14,550 nt of DNA from Echinostoma caproni (Eukaryota > Platyhelminthes > Trematoda > Plagiorchiida > Echinostomatidae). Below the pieces are notes generated by a model. The model did not search any database, had not been told where the DNA came from, and worked only from the letters and a program-made list of their open reading frames with translations. Below, in pieces: positions 1 to 8,119 of this stretch; the stretch's first letter is position 1; every line of letters starts with the position of its first letter. Location of the stretch: positions 72,708 through 87,257 of the forward strand of contig UZAN01040198.1 of assembly GCA_900618425.1 (NCBI GenBank), given 5' to 3'. The translations under genes and the position numbers were made by a program.

Positions 1-1348
1 ACTCAACTAAGGAGCAGGTTGGGCAACCTGTCTGATAAGGGTTTGTCAAAATGTTGTAGGAGTCTTTTATCAACAGGCTCCGAATCAATAACTCCATCTC
101 GCGAGTGCATTTGACACAATTAACAATTTGGGTGATGACCTACACGTAGGAGAAAAATGCAGAGGGGGGGATTGTGAATATGGCGTTTTTTCTCTCTCGA
201 AATAGCGGAGTATATTCATCCAGTTCGTTTAGGCAAATTAAATTAAATTCTGATGCTAGTTGCGGACAGATGACGGATAAAGCTTTTCTACTTACTATTA
301 CTTTCTTTGAAAAACTCAATATCATAGTCCCTTGATTCAAAGGCCTTTTGACTCAATTCACACTTTCTAGATTTGGAGTGAGGTGTGCACATTCACTTGT
401 GAGTAGCCGGTTTCTGTTCTCTAAAAGAGGCATATTGAATGCAGTTGATTGCTGACTATTCACACGATGTGTGTAGTTTTATTCGAGGAAAAATATGAAT
501 GTTACTGTCCGTTATTTTTTAACGTCAACCGATATTCAGTCGCCGATATTCAATAACAAATATTCTCTAACCATTTATTTCTTACCAATCACTCGATAAC
601 AGACGGAACCCAATTTCTGTTTGATCTAGCCGGTGGTTGATGAATTATAAGTCTTTTAAGTTATGTGAAATGGTGAGCGAATGTGTACGCTGTAGTGAAG
701 CAGTTTCGTAGAGACTGGTTTATATCATCAAAGCCAATGTTGCAATTGCAACACCAGTGGTACCGTGAGCACAAGTAATTATGCAGTGTTCAAGATAAAC
801 AATTTTACAGTACAGAAATGTACTGAAGAAAAGACAGACAGTGTCGCGCTGGGTTTCCTCTCCTCGGCTGAATACTGTACGACACATTTCTGGCTCTAAC
901 CTGAAGCTCCAAACTGTCCTGGACCCAACAAGAGCAAGCGAAATACGTCACCTATGATATTTACTATCCTTTGCGATAGAATAACGAAAAATGACAAACC
1001 AATGTCTATATCCAACAAATACCATCCAATGAAAAATGCATCATTGCGGTTAAAGAAAACATACGGAATTATGTCAGCAATTGCGGATTCTGGTTCACTA
1101 GGATAATAAGAACGCTAGAATTTTTAATGACAGGATTACTACACTGTTGGGAAAAACTCATCAAACAAATTACATCATTTTTTATGTATTGTGATTCTTG
1201 AAATCGATCTGATTGACGACCTCGGGAGGATTACAAAGTGGTCAACGAAATGTCGAGCTTCTTGTAATTGTCATGTAACCAAACACAATATGCTTATGCA
1301 GTTCCTTTTGTGTCACTCAGTACGAAAGACGGGCAGGATAAGATTGAT
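1..1348. other. No supported gene
   Basis: I see no gene here. A stop-free minus-strand frame at about 140-340 opens at a TTG rather than an ATG, has no recognisable motif and lacks convincing splice signals. The stretch is AT-rich noncoding-looking DNA, with no tRNA, microsatellite or TE protein similarity that I can recognise. Confidence 0.5.
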
Positions 1349-1453
1349 TCAGATGTTCCCGAAGACCGATATCAACCTTTCGGTTGCAGTGAGAAGAAAA
1401 ACTGTTTTGAGGTTGTAGAACACCGTGTGAGGAAGTCCGCTGGGAAAACTGAC

Positions 1454-1581
1454 CTGGTACAGCACTCCAGGTTCATCTCGAAATAAAAAAGAGGAACCTC
1501 TTTGGTTTCCATAGTCGAGTGTCTTAGCAGCCCATGTCTTGTATTTTTGAATAAAATCAAATAAAGATGTTGTGTTCGCTT
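1454..1581 (-). CDS. Candidate internal exon of an unrecognised protein
   Basis: I do not recognise the product. On the minus strand a frame is stop-free from about 1777 to 1349, with an ATG at 1702. Inside it, a pyrimidine-rich stretch ending in CTAACAG forms a good 3' splice site (AG at 1583-1582), and TACCAG/GTCAGT forms a good 5' splice site (exon end at 1454). The 128-nt exon is entered after the first base of a Glu codon and ends on a codon boundary. It encodes about 42 residues, including a soluble, mixed-charge segment FIQKYKTWAAKTLDYG and the end RDEPGVLYQ. Composition is protein-like, not low complexity. A longer exon starting further upstream in the same frame is possible, because the frame stays open for about 200 nt before the acceptor. 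A resemblance to cytosolic 5'-nucleotidase-type C-terminal segments was considered and is too weak to use. The splice boundaries are inferred from consensus only. Confidence 0.3.
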
Positions 1582-1777
1582 CTGTTAGAGATGTGAAGAG
1601 GTGACTGTCAAACGGGCTAACAAAACACTTATCAAGTTCTCTCCGCAATGTCAGCGCTTTGTTTACATTGCTTTTAGCATTCTCGGGGACCACGGCGTGC
1701 ATTTCACATTCCTTTGAAAACGTTTTTCTTGGGAATTTGACCGCTTTGCCATGAATTGGTGGACTTTTAGTACGGTT

Positions 1778-2425
1778 GTATTCTTCTATTTACATGGCCG
1801 CTACAAAATCAATTTGGGTTAGTCATTACGAATCTAATCTGAAAGCGTTTTAACCCATGTTCTCAAATGAATTAAAAGCTCCTTTGGTAAAACCTGCCTG
1901 CTTTATTCATGGTGTAAGAGTAAAGTTCCCGATTCATGAAACCAAATTACAATTAGCTTTGCGTNTTGCGTTGCAATCGCGAAAGCCTCTATCTGTGTGA
2001 CAGTTTTCATATCAACCGTCGAGATTGGCACATAAGCGGTCCTAGAATCAGTTTGACGCTCCGACGACAATTTTCTGATCATTAAATCAGGTCACACACA
2101 ATTCAATGCATTTGGTGACCCGTAGTGATTTTGTTTGAGGGACGGGCCAGGGTTGTGGTATCCTCATTTCTACGACAGTACTAATCTATATGCGAAATAC
2201 ATTTTCCCCGGATCAAAACATGCCGAATCACACATTTCTTCTGGAACTCGATTTAATGAGACCTGTTTCATACCGATTTTATTGTTGCTCAGTTGCGACT
2301 CTTCATACTGAACGGTTAGCTTAAATCTTCCCTCTTTTACTGCTTATTTAAGGGTTATGCGTGTGGACCAGAGATGGTATCTGATCACCATTGTGCTCAA
2401 ATTTCCCTTTTAATCAGTTACGCAT
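1778..2425. other. Intergenic or intronic stretch, nothing recognised
   Basis: No open frame of note on either strand, no tRNA-like boxes and no TE motif seen. It contains an ambiguous base at 1965, which marks a low-quality or unresolved position in the assembly. Confidence 0.5.
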
Positions 2426-2432
2426 TATATAG
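2426..2432 (+). promoter_or_regulatory. TATA-like motif upstream of the 84-codon ORF
   Basis: TATATAG lies 107 bp before the ATG at 2540. The position would suit a core promoter with a leader of about 80 nt. In AT-rich DNA this motif is common by chance, so it is only supporting context for the ORF. Confidence 0.2.
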
Positions 2433-2539
2433 AAAACGTCGGAGTGTATTTTTTAAGTGATTATAATCTTTTGCCAAGTTTCCAACGCGATTCCACAGCG
2501 TCCATTTTCCCAAAAATTCCCCTCTCATGGATATAATTG

Positions 2540-2794
2540 ATGAATTTGTTAATTGTGCGCACTCGCTCTTCCTTTCTATTCATTCAGTTCATCATAATTT
2601 TACAGGCATTGATCCCGGATGATTTTGGTTCATTAGATAACAACAATTGCAAAACATCTCGTGAAAACGGAACAGAAAGTATGCCGTCGACGCGTAATTG
2701 CACGGAAAATGTTTTCAATCTCATATTGCAATTCATGAATGAAAACAGCTTTTTTTCGGGAAATGAACTTGTATATAGAACACCACACAACTAG
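2540..2794 (+). CDS. Candidate small secreted protein (84 aa)
   Basis: I do not recognise a family. The ORF starts at the ATG at 2540 (the codon before it, TTG, is in frame but not a start). The first 24 residues look like a signal peptide: a short basic stretch (R8, R10), then the hydrophobic core FLFIQFIIILQA, with a plausible cleavage region before the acidic PDD. The rest is hydrophilic, with two N-glycosylation sequons (NGT near residue 44 and NCT near residue 53) and two cysteines (residues 37 and 54). The frame ends at the stop at 2792-2794. An alternative reading is a terminal exon: a strong 3' splice site, ATAATTTTACAG, ends at 2605 inside the frame, so the exon could begin at 2606 on a codon boundary and lack the hydrophobic part. 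No AATAAA is obvious nearby downstream. Confidence 0.3.
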   Translation: MNLLIVRTRSSFLFIQFIIILQALIPDDFGSLDNNNCKTSRENGTESMPSTRNCTENVFNLILQFMNENSFFSGNELVYRTPHN

Positions 2795-2947
2795 TTTGTG
2801 CAGTTAAAATCCAAAGTAGACTGCTGCTGAATCAGGTACTAGGGAAACACTCGACCTTGAATGTCAATATCAACAAGCATGAACCCGACAGCAGTGCCTC
2901 TTAACGGATAAGCACAAACAATTATTATAGGAATTGGTGTAACAAAC

Positions 2948-3037
2948 ATGTCTTTAGAGGGCAAAATATCTGGGGTTGTCCGAGGGGACTACCTACTGAA
3001 AATGGAAATCGTTTGGAACGACGTGACAAAAATTTAG
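2948..3037 (+). CDS. Tiny ORF (29 aa), probably chance
   Basis: A 29-codon ATG ORF with stop at 3035-3037, lying between the 84-codon and 90-codon ORFs. It has no recognisable motif. Its length is well within what chance allows; it is listed only because it sits just upstream of the best gene candidate and could be an upstream or first-exon frame. Confidence 0.08.
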   Translation: MSLEGKISGVVRGDYLLKMEIVWNDVTKI

Positions 3038-3189
3038 ATGAGCAGGCATAACGGGAAACAGTCAAACAAACCTCGCAAAAGCAATTTCAAGGAAACTCCA
3101 AATGCTGCTTGCAGAGGATTTCATTAGTGAATCCCGCAACAATTGAAGCAGCCGGAACCTTCTTATTGTTGTTGTTGTTGTCAATTGCA

Positions 3190-3201
3190 AAATCTTTTCA
3201 G
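3190..3201 (+). promoter_or_regulatory. 3' splice acceptor (cis or trans) before the 90-codon ORF
   Basis: The tract AAATCTTTTCAG ends at 3201, preceded by a T-rich (TTG)n run at about 3162-3180 that can serve as polypyrimidine tract. It lies 43 bp before the ATG at 3245, so the ORF would have a very short leader after splicing. Flatworms often trans-splice a spliced-leader RNA onto such sites; which type applies here cannot be told from the DNA. Confidence 0.4.
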
Positions 3202-3244
3202 GCAAACAAAGCTGTCCACAGCTAGTGTACTACTAACGCCAATC

Positions 3245-3517
3245 ATGTCAAAGGTCAAATCACCCCAACGCAAGGTGGTCAATGTTCCGAAGCCGGTTGC
3301 TGCAAAGCTGACATGTTACAATCTTAAAGATAGCTTCCAGAATGCTGAACTTATTGACACACCAGACATTGCAGGGCAACACCTATTGAGCATGGCTGTT
3401 AAATCGCTTTTAACGAATGCTCTGTTGCACAAAGTAGTTGATGATCTCTGTGATTACGTTTACAAACAAGCAATCAAGATCGAAATTCTCTCCGCAGAGT
3501 TGGAACGACTCATTTGA
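3245..3517 (+). CDS. Candidate small protein or terminal exon (90 aa)
   Basis: This is the best coding candidate in the window. I do not recognise the family. I chose the ATG at 3245, because the longer open frame upstream begins at TTG and contains a poly-Cys run from the (TTG)n repeat. The protein has a basic N-terminus (SKVKSPQRKVVNVPKP), a polar middle, and from about residue 45 a long amphipathic helix-like C-terminus ending AIKIEILSAELERLI, which suggests a coiled coil or helix-mediated partner binding. A 3' splice site lies at 3201 in a continuous open frame, so the ORF could be a complete small protein with a spliced or trans-spliced leader, or the last exon of a larger gene starting at 3202 with Gln-Thr-Lys. 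The stop at 3515-3517 is followed by about 240 nt of AT-rich sequence and an AATAAA at 3760. No promoter is evident. Confidence 0.45.
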   Translation: MSKVKSPQRKVVNVPKPVAAKLTCYNLKDSFQNAELIDTPDIAGQHLLSMAVKSLLTNALLHKVVDDLCDYVYKQAIKIEILSAELERLI

Positions 3518-3759
3518 GGTGTAACAAAAATGTTTTTTTAACTTTCCATTTAAGCGCTATCTACAGCCCGATGCGGCTGTAATGGGCATTCCAAAAGGCC
3601 CCATCCGAGGTGATATATTTTTAGTTAGCCTTGAGAACTGAGACGATAAAGTTATTAGACATTGTCAGCATTACAGAACGTAACATTTATGCTACTAGTA
3701 ACTCAAGATAAAACGCAATCGGTCAGAAAAACGCATAAGAGGTTTGCATTACGTAAAAC

Positions 3760-3765
3760 AATAAA
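3760..3765 (+). terminator. Polyadenylation signal AATAAA
   Basis: AATAAA begins 243 bp after the stop of the 90-codon ORF, within an A-rich (AAAT)n tract at 3760-3785 that offers several overlapping signals. A 3' UTR of about 250-270 nt would be ordinary. The same A-rich tract could instead belong to the end of the adjacent minus-strand repeat. Confidence 0.35.
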
Positions 3766-3849
3766 AAAATAAATAAATAATAAATGTATTTTTTACTTCC
3801 TTTTTTATTTGTTGGGTATAAAAATGTACATTCAATAACCAGAAAGGGG

Positions 3850-4020
3850 GGAGGGGTGCCACGGCCATTTTACTGCTGTCTGAGGAGACAGACCTCGATG
3901 GAGCGGTTGGAACCCGGGACTCACAGGTCACAAGTTGGTGACAACCACTTAGCCACCGCCACCGCCCAAGATGCGGTGTGCTGGCTACTCCACGAGGCAC
4001 CAGAGCTAAAGGATTCCCTA
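3850..4020 (-). mobile_element. tRNA-derived SINE-like repeat, family 1
   Basis: Read on the minus strand, the sequence has a tRNA-type A box (GGTGGCTAAGTGGTTGTCA, 3957-3939) followed at normal spacing by a B box (GGTTCCAACC, 3914-3905). These are the internal RNA polymerase III promoter elements of a class-II-arm tRNA (Leu/Ser-like) and of SINEs derived from one. The head is preceded by about 60 bp (GAATCCTTTAGCTCTGGTGC and on) and followed by a non-tRNA body running to a pyrimidine-rich end near 3850, then AT-rich DNA. It cannot be a functional tRNA, because no acceptor stem or CCA-proximal pairing brackets the boxes. It is clearly different from the repeat family at 5822, 9681 and 9918. 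Exact ends are uncertain. Confidence 0.55.
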
Positions 4021-4039
4021 TGAGCGTTTATTATTAAAC

Positions 4040-5820
4040 GCGGTCAGAGATGTTTGACAAATGGTCATGAAGATGCGGTTACCAAATGCAACATCTTGCA
4101 GTCACTGTTCCAAGTTGACGATCCCAATCAGATTGCTGTACGCAACCTTAAGTCGAGCGTTGAAGCCGACGTACAGTGCTCTATACGTGCTGACTGATAC
4201 TGTTCTTCTGGATCAAACAACCAGTTAAAGGCGAAACCACAACTCCAGCTATTTGCATGTGGGTGCTCGACCAAATACCTAGGGTGAACTGAATGGAAAA
4301 TTAAATCGAGAGCGAGCGAATGTGTTCCACGATTAGTAAACACACTTCATCGAACCACAGTCAACTAGGCGCAGGTCACTAGTCGGACAACCGCCGACCG
4401 TTTTTATCGCACGCCACACGCTTTAGCATTGTTTTGAGCAAAAGAAAACGTTCATTGTGATTCTCTACGCCTTCAATGGCCGACATCAACTGCCATCTTC
4501 CATAATAAGCGAGTGATATAGCGATTGAAGATTGAAGGCTGTGTAAACTGAAACGATCAGTCAGTTCCTTGGCTTCACCTTACAGAAATGAACTGCGGAA
4601 GACTCACCTGGGAGTAGACAGTGCTTTGAGAGCTATAAATGAGTTGTATTTAGCCACAACCACGTGGATACGTACAAAATGTTTTCATTCATAACGAATA
4701 ATTTACGGTTAAGGCGGGAAGTTCTCTAAATCCTACAAATTATAGTTTTGGCGGTCACTGAATGTGGAATGAATGTTCACGGTTGTATGAAGGACACATG
4801 ATCAGGTAAGCGTAGGGTTGAAACAGCGGATTTTAAATGAGCATAGCGTTTTCCGTGACTGTATGACATTGGCTGGAAAATTATCTGGTGTATATACTCC
4901 TTTTTGCTGTGCAGTTTCAGTTGAACATGAGTGAGTGGCAAGTCCATTGTTCTAAGAAACCATTCTTTTAGATAATCATAGTTGTGGATATTTTCCGCAG
5001 TTCAAACATTCAACTTGTCATTGGTTACTGGTATTTACTGATGATACCCCAAACAAGTACCGAAAATTAAATAGGATTGCTGAAGATCCGCTCACAATGT
5101 GGGTTAGAACAATCCTAGGACTTGCTAGCTTTAACATGCTAACGAAAACGATTTATATTAGGTTTATCTGGTTATTGTAAGCATGTTTTTCTTTGAATCA
5201 TTCATTGTGAGTTTTATTCTGGTAGAAATCCAAAGCTGACGTTCACCGATATCGGTTACCTTTAAAAAAGTTGGTTTGGATACATATGCTAATAAAGTAG
5301 CCAGAATCCCTTATTTCATTAATGTATTCACGAAAGCATAAGGAGAATTTCCAACGTTCTGTTCAGTTATTACTTAAATTAATCCACTAATGGCTAGTCA
5401 GACAATAAAGCAAATGCGAAATTCATTTTGTGTTGTCGTACATGTAAAAGAGGGAAAGCAGAACGTCTCATAGAGTCAACAGGGACACCAATTTAAGCGA
5501 TTCTCCTAGCGATAGGACTTCGGATTTATTGCTTGCAGATACGGGTGTTTGGTTTTATGCCAATCTTTATTACAACCTAGATCAGATCCTGCCGAGTTCA
5601 CCAATGTTGAGACCATTACCCTAAAAGCCATTTAAGCGTTTTTGGCCCCTTGCACTGGGCAAGTCATTCTCGCAACGATCATTCCGGAATAACAATTCTA
5701 TTCTCCTACAACAAATAAACAGGTTGTGAAAGTTTCCAACCGAGTCATAATCCGTGAGGCAAGTGCTGAGACGAGTGAATGGCATAGATGGGTTGTGCTA
5801 TATTGTTTAAATTCTAAACG
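4040..5820. other. Long stretch without a supported gene
   Basis: No coding frame I trust. A minus-strand frame at 4128-4343 has an ATG but no motif or splice logic. An octamer-like ATTTGCAT sits at 4251-4258. The part at 4040-4380 is less AT-rich than its surroundings and adjoins the family-1 repeat, so it may be an unrecognised interspersed repeat; I cannot show this without other copies. Confidence 0.45.
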
Positions 5821-5821
5821 A

Positions 5822-5969
5822 GAAACGGCCCGATCAGCTCCCCGGTGTCCGAGTGGGTAGTATGCTTACGTTTTACGTGTGAGGTTCCGGGTTCGATCCC
5901 CAGTTTAGTCGATGGATTCGTACTGCTGCTGAAACTCAACCAGGTCCAAACAGATGTCCAGTGCTTCAC
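5822..5969 (+). mobile_element. tRNA-derived SINE-like repeat, family 2, copy A
   Basis: The head carries an A box (GGTGTCCGAGTGGGTAG, 5844-5860) and a B box (GGTTCGATCCC, 5890-5900), the Pol III promoter pair of a Leu/Ser-type tRNA. It is followed by a non-tRNA body starting GTCGATGG and containing ACTGCTGCTGA, AACCAGGT and AGATGTCCAG. The same head and body, in the same order, recur at 9681-9836 (minus) and 9918-10062 (plus), so this is a dispersed family and not a chance tRNA match. Shared sequence starts slightly upstream of the tRNA part (AAACGGCCCGATCA here, AAACGGTCTGATCA in the copy at 9918). The copies are diverged from one another, suggesting old insertions. Confidence 0.7.
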
Positions 5970-6526
5970 ATAATTTCAGCTAACGAGTCATTTACGCTAC
6001 GAATTCATCACACAAACAATTTTAAATACACATGAAGCACCCTGTATGCGTGTGTATATATATGTGTGTGTGCAGTAGAACGTGTGCTGTTATTGTACAT
6101 TGGAAAAGGATTGTCTCAAGCCAGTATAAACCATACCTCGAATTAGTATTTTTTTCTCAAAAGCCATTGATGTAGAAATTTAATAAAAACTAATCGAATT
6201 CATTTTTGGCCCTAATCAAATCAAACCAAATCAGCAGTAGTTTTATGCACCCGGATGGGCAAATTTTTAGCATTTTACAACAATATGCAAAATTTGCAAA
6301 ATCGTACAAAATAAAGCGGAAAGTGGTGGATATCATTGCTCTCAGTGAAGAAAGCAATTAAATAATCGTATTGAGCAATGAACACGACAATGCAAGCGAG
6401 CACGATTTAATCCCGGAATCATTGCGCTGCATCTCAACTGGTGCTTACTGCAGAATACAAATCAGTTTATATATCACAAGTGTTGATAATCTAACATGAT
6501 ATCAATTCACTCTTCCGCTTACGTGG
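5970..6526. other. Non-coding stretch; may include the 3' UTR of the PLE
   Basis: No ORF of note. A (TG/TA)n microsatellite lies at 6049-6073. The part just below 6527 follows the stop codon of the minus-strand Penelope-like ORF and so probably contains its 3' UTR, but I cannot place the end of the element or see a target duplication. Confidence 0.4.
6049..6073. repeat. TG/TA microsatellite
   Basis: An alternating purine-pyrimidine run: GTGTGTATATATATGTGTGTGTG. It is a simple repeat, able in principle to form Z-DNA or slip, with no gene context that suggests a function. Confidence 0.8.
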
Positions 6527-6922
6527 TTACCAGGACAATGGCAGACTGATGTAGATCCCGTTTTGCTGACAAAGCAGGGGCATTCGGCACTTGATTACTA
6601 TGGCCTCTGCAGTTCTCGGCAGCCGTCCATTCGAGGTTGTGTAAACAACCCGACAAGAAGTCCCGTGGTCGGCTTGGTGACCAGTCTGCAGCAAATGGCG
6701 AGCAATTGATGATACAGGTGTTCTATGCGGCTGGCTTGGTGCGCTGTTTGTTTGTGTAACCCTCAATCTGATCCGTTCGCGTTCGACCAGTCCTGGTATA
6801 TTTTCTGCCACTTGGGTGCACAGCTGCCTCTCTGTTCTGCCTACGTAGGTGACTCCGCACCTACATTGAAACTCATAGATGACCTGTGATTTGGCGGACA
6901 GAGGAAGTGACGATTTCATCAA
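6527..6922 (-). pseudogene. PLE GIY-YIG endonuclease domain (degenerate)
   Basis: The C-terminal endonuclease that nicks target DNA in PLE retrotransposition. Visible motifs, numbered from the first codon of this frame: VIYEFQCRCGVTYVG (14-28), where the CxC pair and YVG correspond to the metal-binding cysteines and the YIG strand of PLE endonucleases; RTERQL (29-34); SSIARHLLQTGH (71-82), the conserved ARH...TGH block; and TAEAIVIK (104-111), containing the candidate catalytic Glu106. The frame ends with LPLSW and a stop, a usual PLE finish. The usual R..EH after the YIG motif reads Q..EN here (Gln37, Asn41), so the active site looks damaged. Together with the upstream frameshifts this marks a dead copy. 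Start is arbitrary; similarity continues upstream of the first Met (TTTQISKPLMKSS). Confidence 0.8.
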
Positions 6923-7127
6923 GGGCTTCGAAATCTGGGTTGTCGTGAAGCGAACGACCGGATTTGCAGCAAAGTATGTACGGGCTACCAGCCACCAGCT
7001 GTCTTCGTACTAATTGGCCCACATGGTCACCTTTGAACGGCAGTTGGATGAGAACGTCGCATTTTGATGCTGCTGTACCCGAGGTCTTGGGTTCGGCTTG
7101 TACACTGTACACTTGTGTAAACCTCAC
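6873..7127 (-). pseudogene. PLE linker segment (frameshifted)
   Basis: The second of three frames that together follow a PLE C-terminal half. It holds LIQLPFKGDHVGQLVRRQLV, which fits the RT-endonuclease linker of PLEs (the pattern LPFKGD plus a basic amphipathic helix). After about residue 55 (near 6965) the similarity passes to the frame used by the endonuclease segment, so the last 30 residues of this frame are out-of-frame noise. The break is a single-base-type shift; with no second copy I cannot say whether it is an insertion or a deletion. Confidence 0.65.
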
Positions 7128-7371
7128 TGGGCAACAATTGAGCTTTAGTTTCCGTGAACCGAATTAACTCACTCACCACATTATCCGAAGTACGTAACCT
7201 CCCAGCTCGATCAGTCAGGGTGCACCCGAGACCTCGTTTGTATTGTACCGGAAAGGAATTTCCAAAATGCATATATTGACTGGTCCATGTAGATTTTCTA
7301 TGCACGGAACTCGAGATAATCCCGTGTGATCTTTGCTCAATAGCAATATTTAGAAATGGGAGTGTGTTGTT
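7027..7371 (-). pseudogene. PLE RT thumb segment (broken)
   Basis: A stop-free frame of about 114 codons, entered just after an in-frame TAG at 7374-7372. It carries the block at the end of PLE reverse transcriptases: NNTLPFLN, then HRKSTWTSQYMHFG, then VQYKRGLGCTLTDRAGRL, matching the general PLE pattern RKPTWTGQY...F...YKRGL..TL..RA. It would bind the template-primer downstream of the polymerase active site. The reading continues in another frame near 7127, so a frameshift separates it from the linker. The upstream RT catalytic region is not in the window, so the protein cannot be active. Confidence 0.75.
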
Positions 7372-7723
7372 CTACTCGGTAGCATGTGAAAGCTTTCACT
7401 GAGTCAGCGCTCAGATGTGCGAGATGAGGCTAAACAGAATTACGATATGAAGTAGTAGGTGCAAAGAAATGTCTGAAACTTAAACGTGTGTATGGCTTTT
7501 TAAAGTTCGTTCTGCAATGGGTGTTGAGTGTCTGAGAGTATTTTGGCGATAACTCATTCACATTCTTGTAAATGTCTATCTATGATGGTCTGCGAGTTTA
7601 TCTTTGACGATACCACTGCATTTAGATATGAAGTTTAGAGATCTCGCCAGTAGATAAATGTCTTTTCTCAACATACCGGGGAAAACCAGGGAGAGGGAAC
7701 ACATACATTACCAAACCTAACAA

Positions 7724-8055
7724 TCAACTTGNGTGGAGAACAAAAATGATTCGGACTTGGAATGATAAATATGAAAACTCTCTAACTTTACAGAATGTGT
7801 TCTGAATTTGCACTGACCATGATAAATTGCGCGATAGTGCAACGGCAAGACATTTTACCATTGTTGCTGCCAATATCAGTTTATGCTCAGTAGAATGGGT
7901 GGTAAACCGGATCGCGAGGTTTGTATACGGTTCGTCGGCCAACGGCGAAAACACAACATCCGGACATTTTGAGGCGTTTAGTGGAAAGGAAGCGGACAAG
8001 CTTCTTCAGGGATAGATGCTTTGTATCCTAAAATAACATCGTCTGCGTATTTATA
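7724..8055 (-). pseudogene. LINE RT catalytic YADD and palm/thumb segment (broken)
   Basis: The catalytic box YKYADD is at 8055-8038, so both aspartates of the RT active site survive at this point. It lies in a different frame from the upstream SGVLQG block and also from the next block, which runs from 7999 to 7724 as a 91-codon stop-free frame: LNASKC, then TMVKCLAVALSRNLSWS, then KVREFSYLSF. These match the CR1/Jockey pattern of LN..KC...F, followed by K.LGV.LS.NL.WS and KVR..SY. Gly of KxLGV is Ala here. The frame contains the ambiguous base at 7732. Confidence 0.75.
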
Positions 8056-8119
8056 GCAGAATGTAGAAGGCATCAGAAACCATTCAACATACATCAAAAT
8101 GCAAAACGGGAAAATTTAC

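Larger units (their letters stand above)
6500..7395 (-). mobile_element. 5'-truncated Penelope-like element (PLE)
   Basis: Only the 3' part of a PLE is present. In minus-strand order: the end of the RT domain (NNTLPFLNIAIE at about 7371-7336, where PLEs have a similar LPFLDV), the thumb (HRKSTWTSQY, then PVQYKRGLGCTL), the linker (LIQLPFKGDHVGQLVRRQL, about 7050-6990) and the GIY-YIG endonuclease (6883-6527). The RT fingers/palm with its YxDD motif is missing. The element starts where a LINE remnant in the same orientation stops, near 7395. PLEs copy themselves by target-primed reverse transcription and are often 5'-truncated on insertion, which fits. The 3' boundary below 6527 is uncertain. 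Confidence 0.8.

Noticed and set aside
140..340. Minus-strand frame of 66 codons
   Set aside because: It begins at TTG, has no motif and no convincing splice sites.
1191..1486. Two plus-strand frames of 72-75 codons
   Set aside because: They overlap the better minus-strand exon candidate, contradict each other and have no protein-like features.
1349..1702. Cytosolic 5'-nucleotidase-like (NT5DC) fragment
   Set aside because: Only a short SPF...LF.SL similarity; catalytic motifs of that family are not seen.
3143..3244. Longer version of the 90-codon ORF with a poly-Cys run
   Set aside because: It starts at TTG, and the Cys run is only the (TTG)n repeat read in frame. It lies upstream of the splice acceptor, so it is probably intron.
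3749..4023. ORFs on both strands over the family-1 SINE
   Set aside because: They are produced by the repeat; the Pol III boxes explain the sequence better.
5839..5911. Functional tRNA-Leu or tRNA-Ser gene
   Set aside because: A and B boxes are present but acceptor-stem pairing is absent, and the same body follows in three copies, so it is a SINE.
6873..7167. Plus-strand ORF at 6964-7167
   Set aside because: It is the antisense shadow of the Penelope-like element.
7827..8015. Plus-strand ORF of 62 codons
   Set aside because: It is antisense to the LINE RT segment that carries LNASKC and NLSWS.
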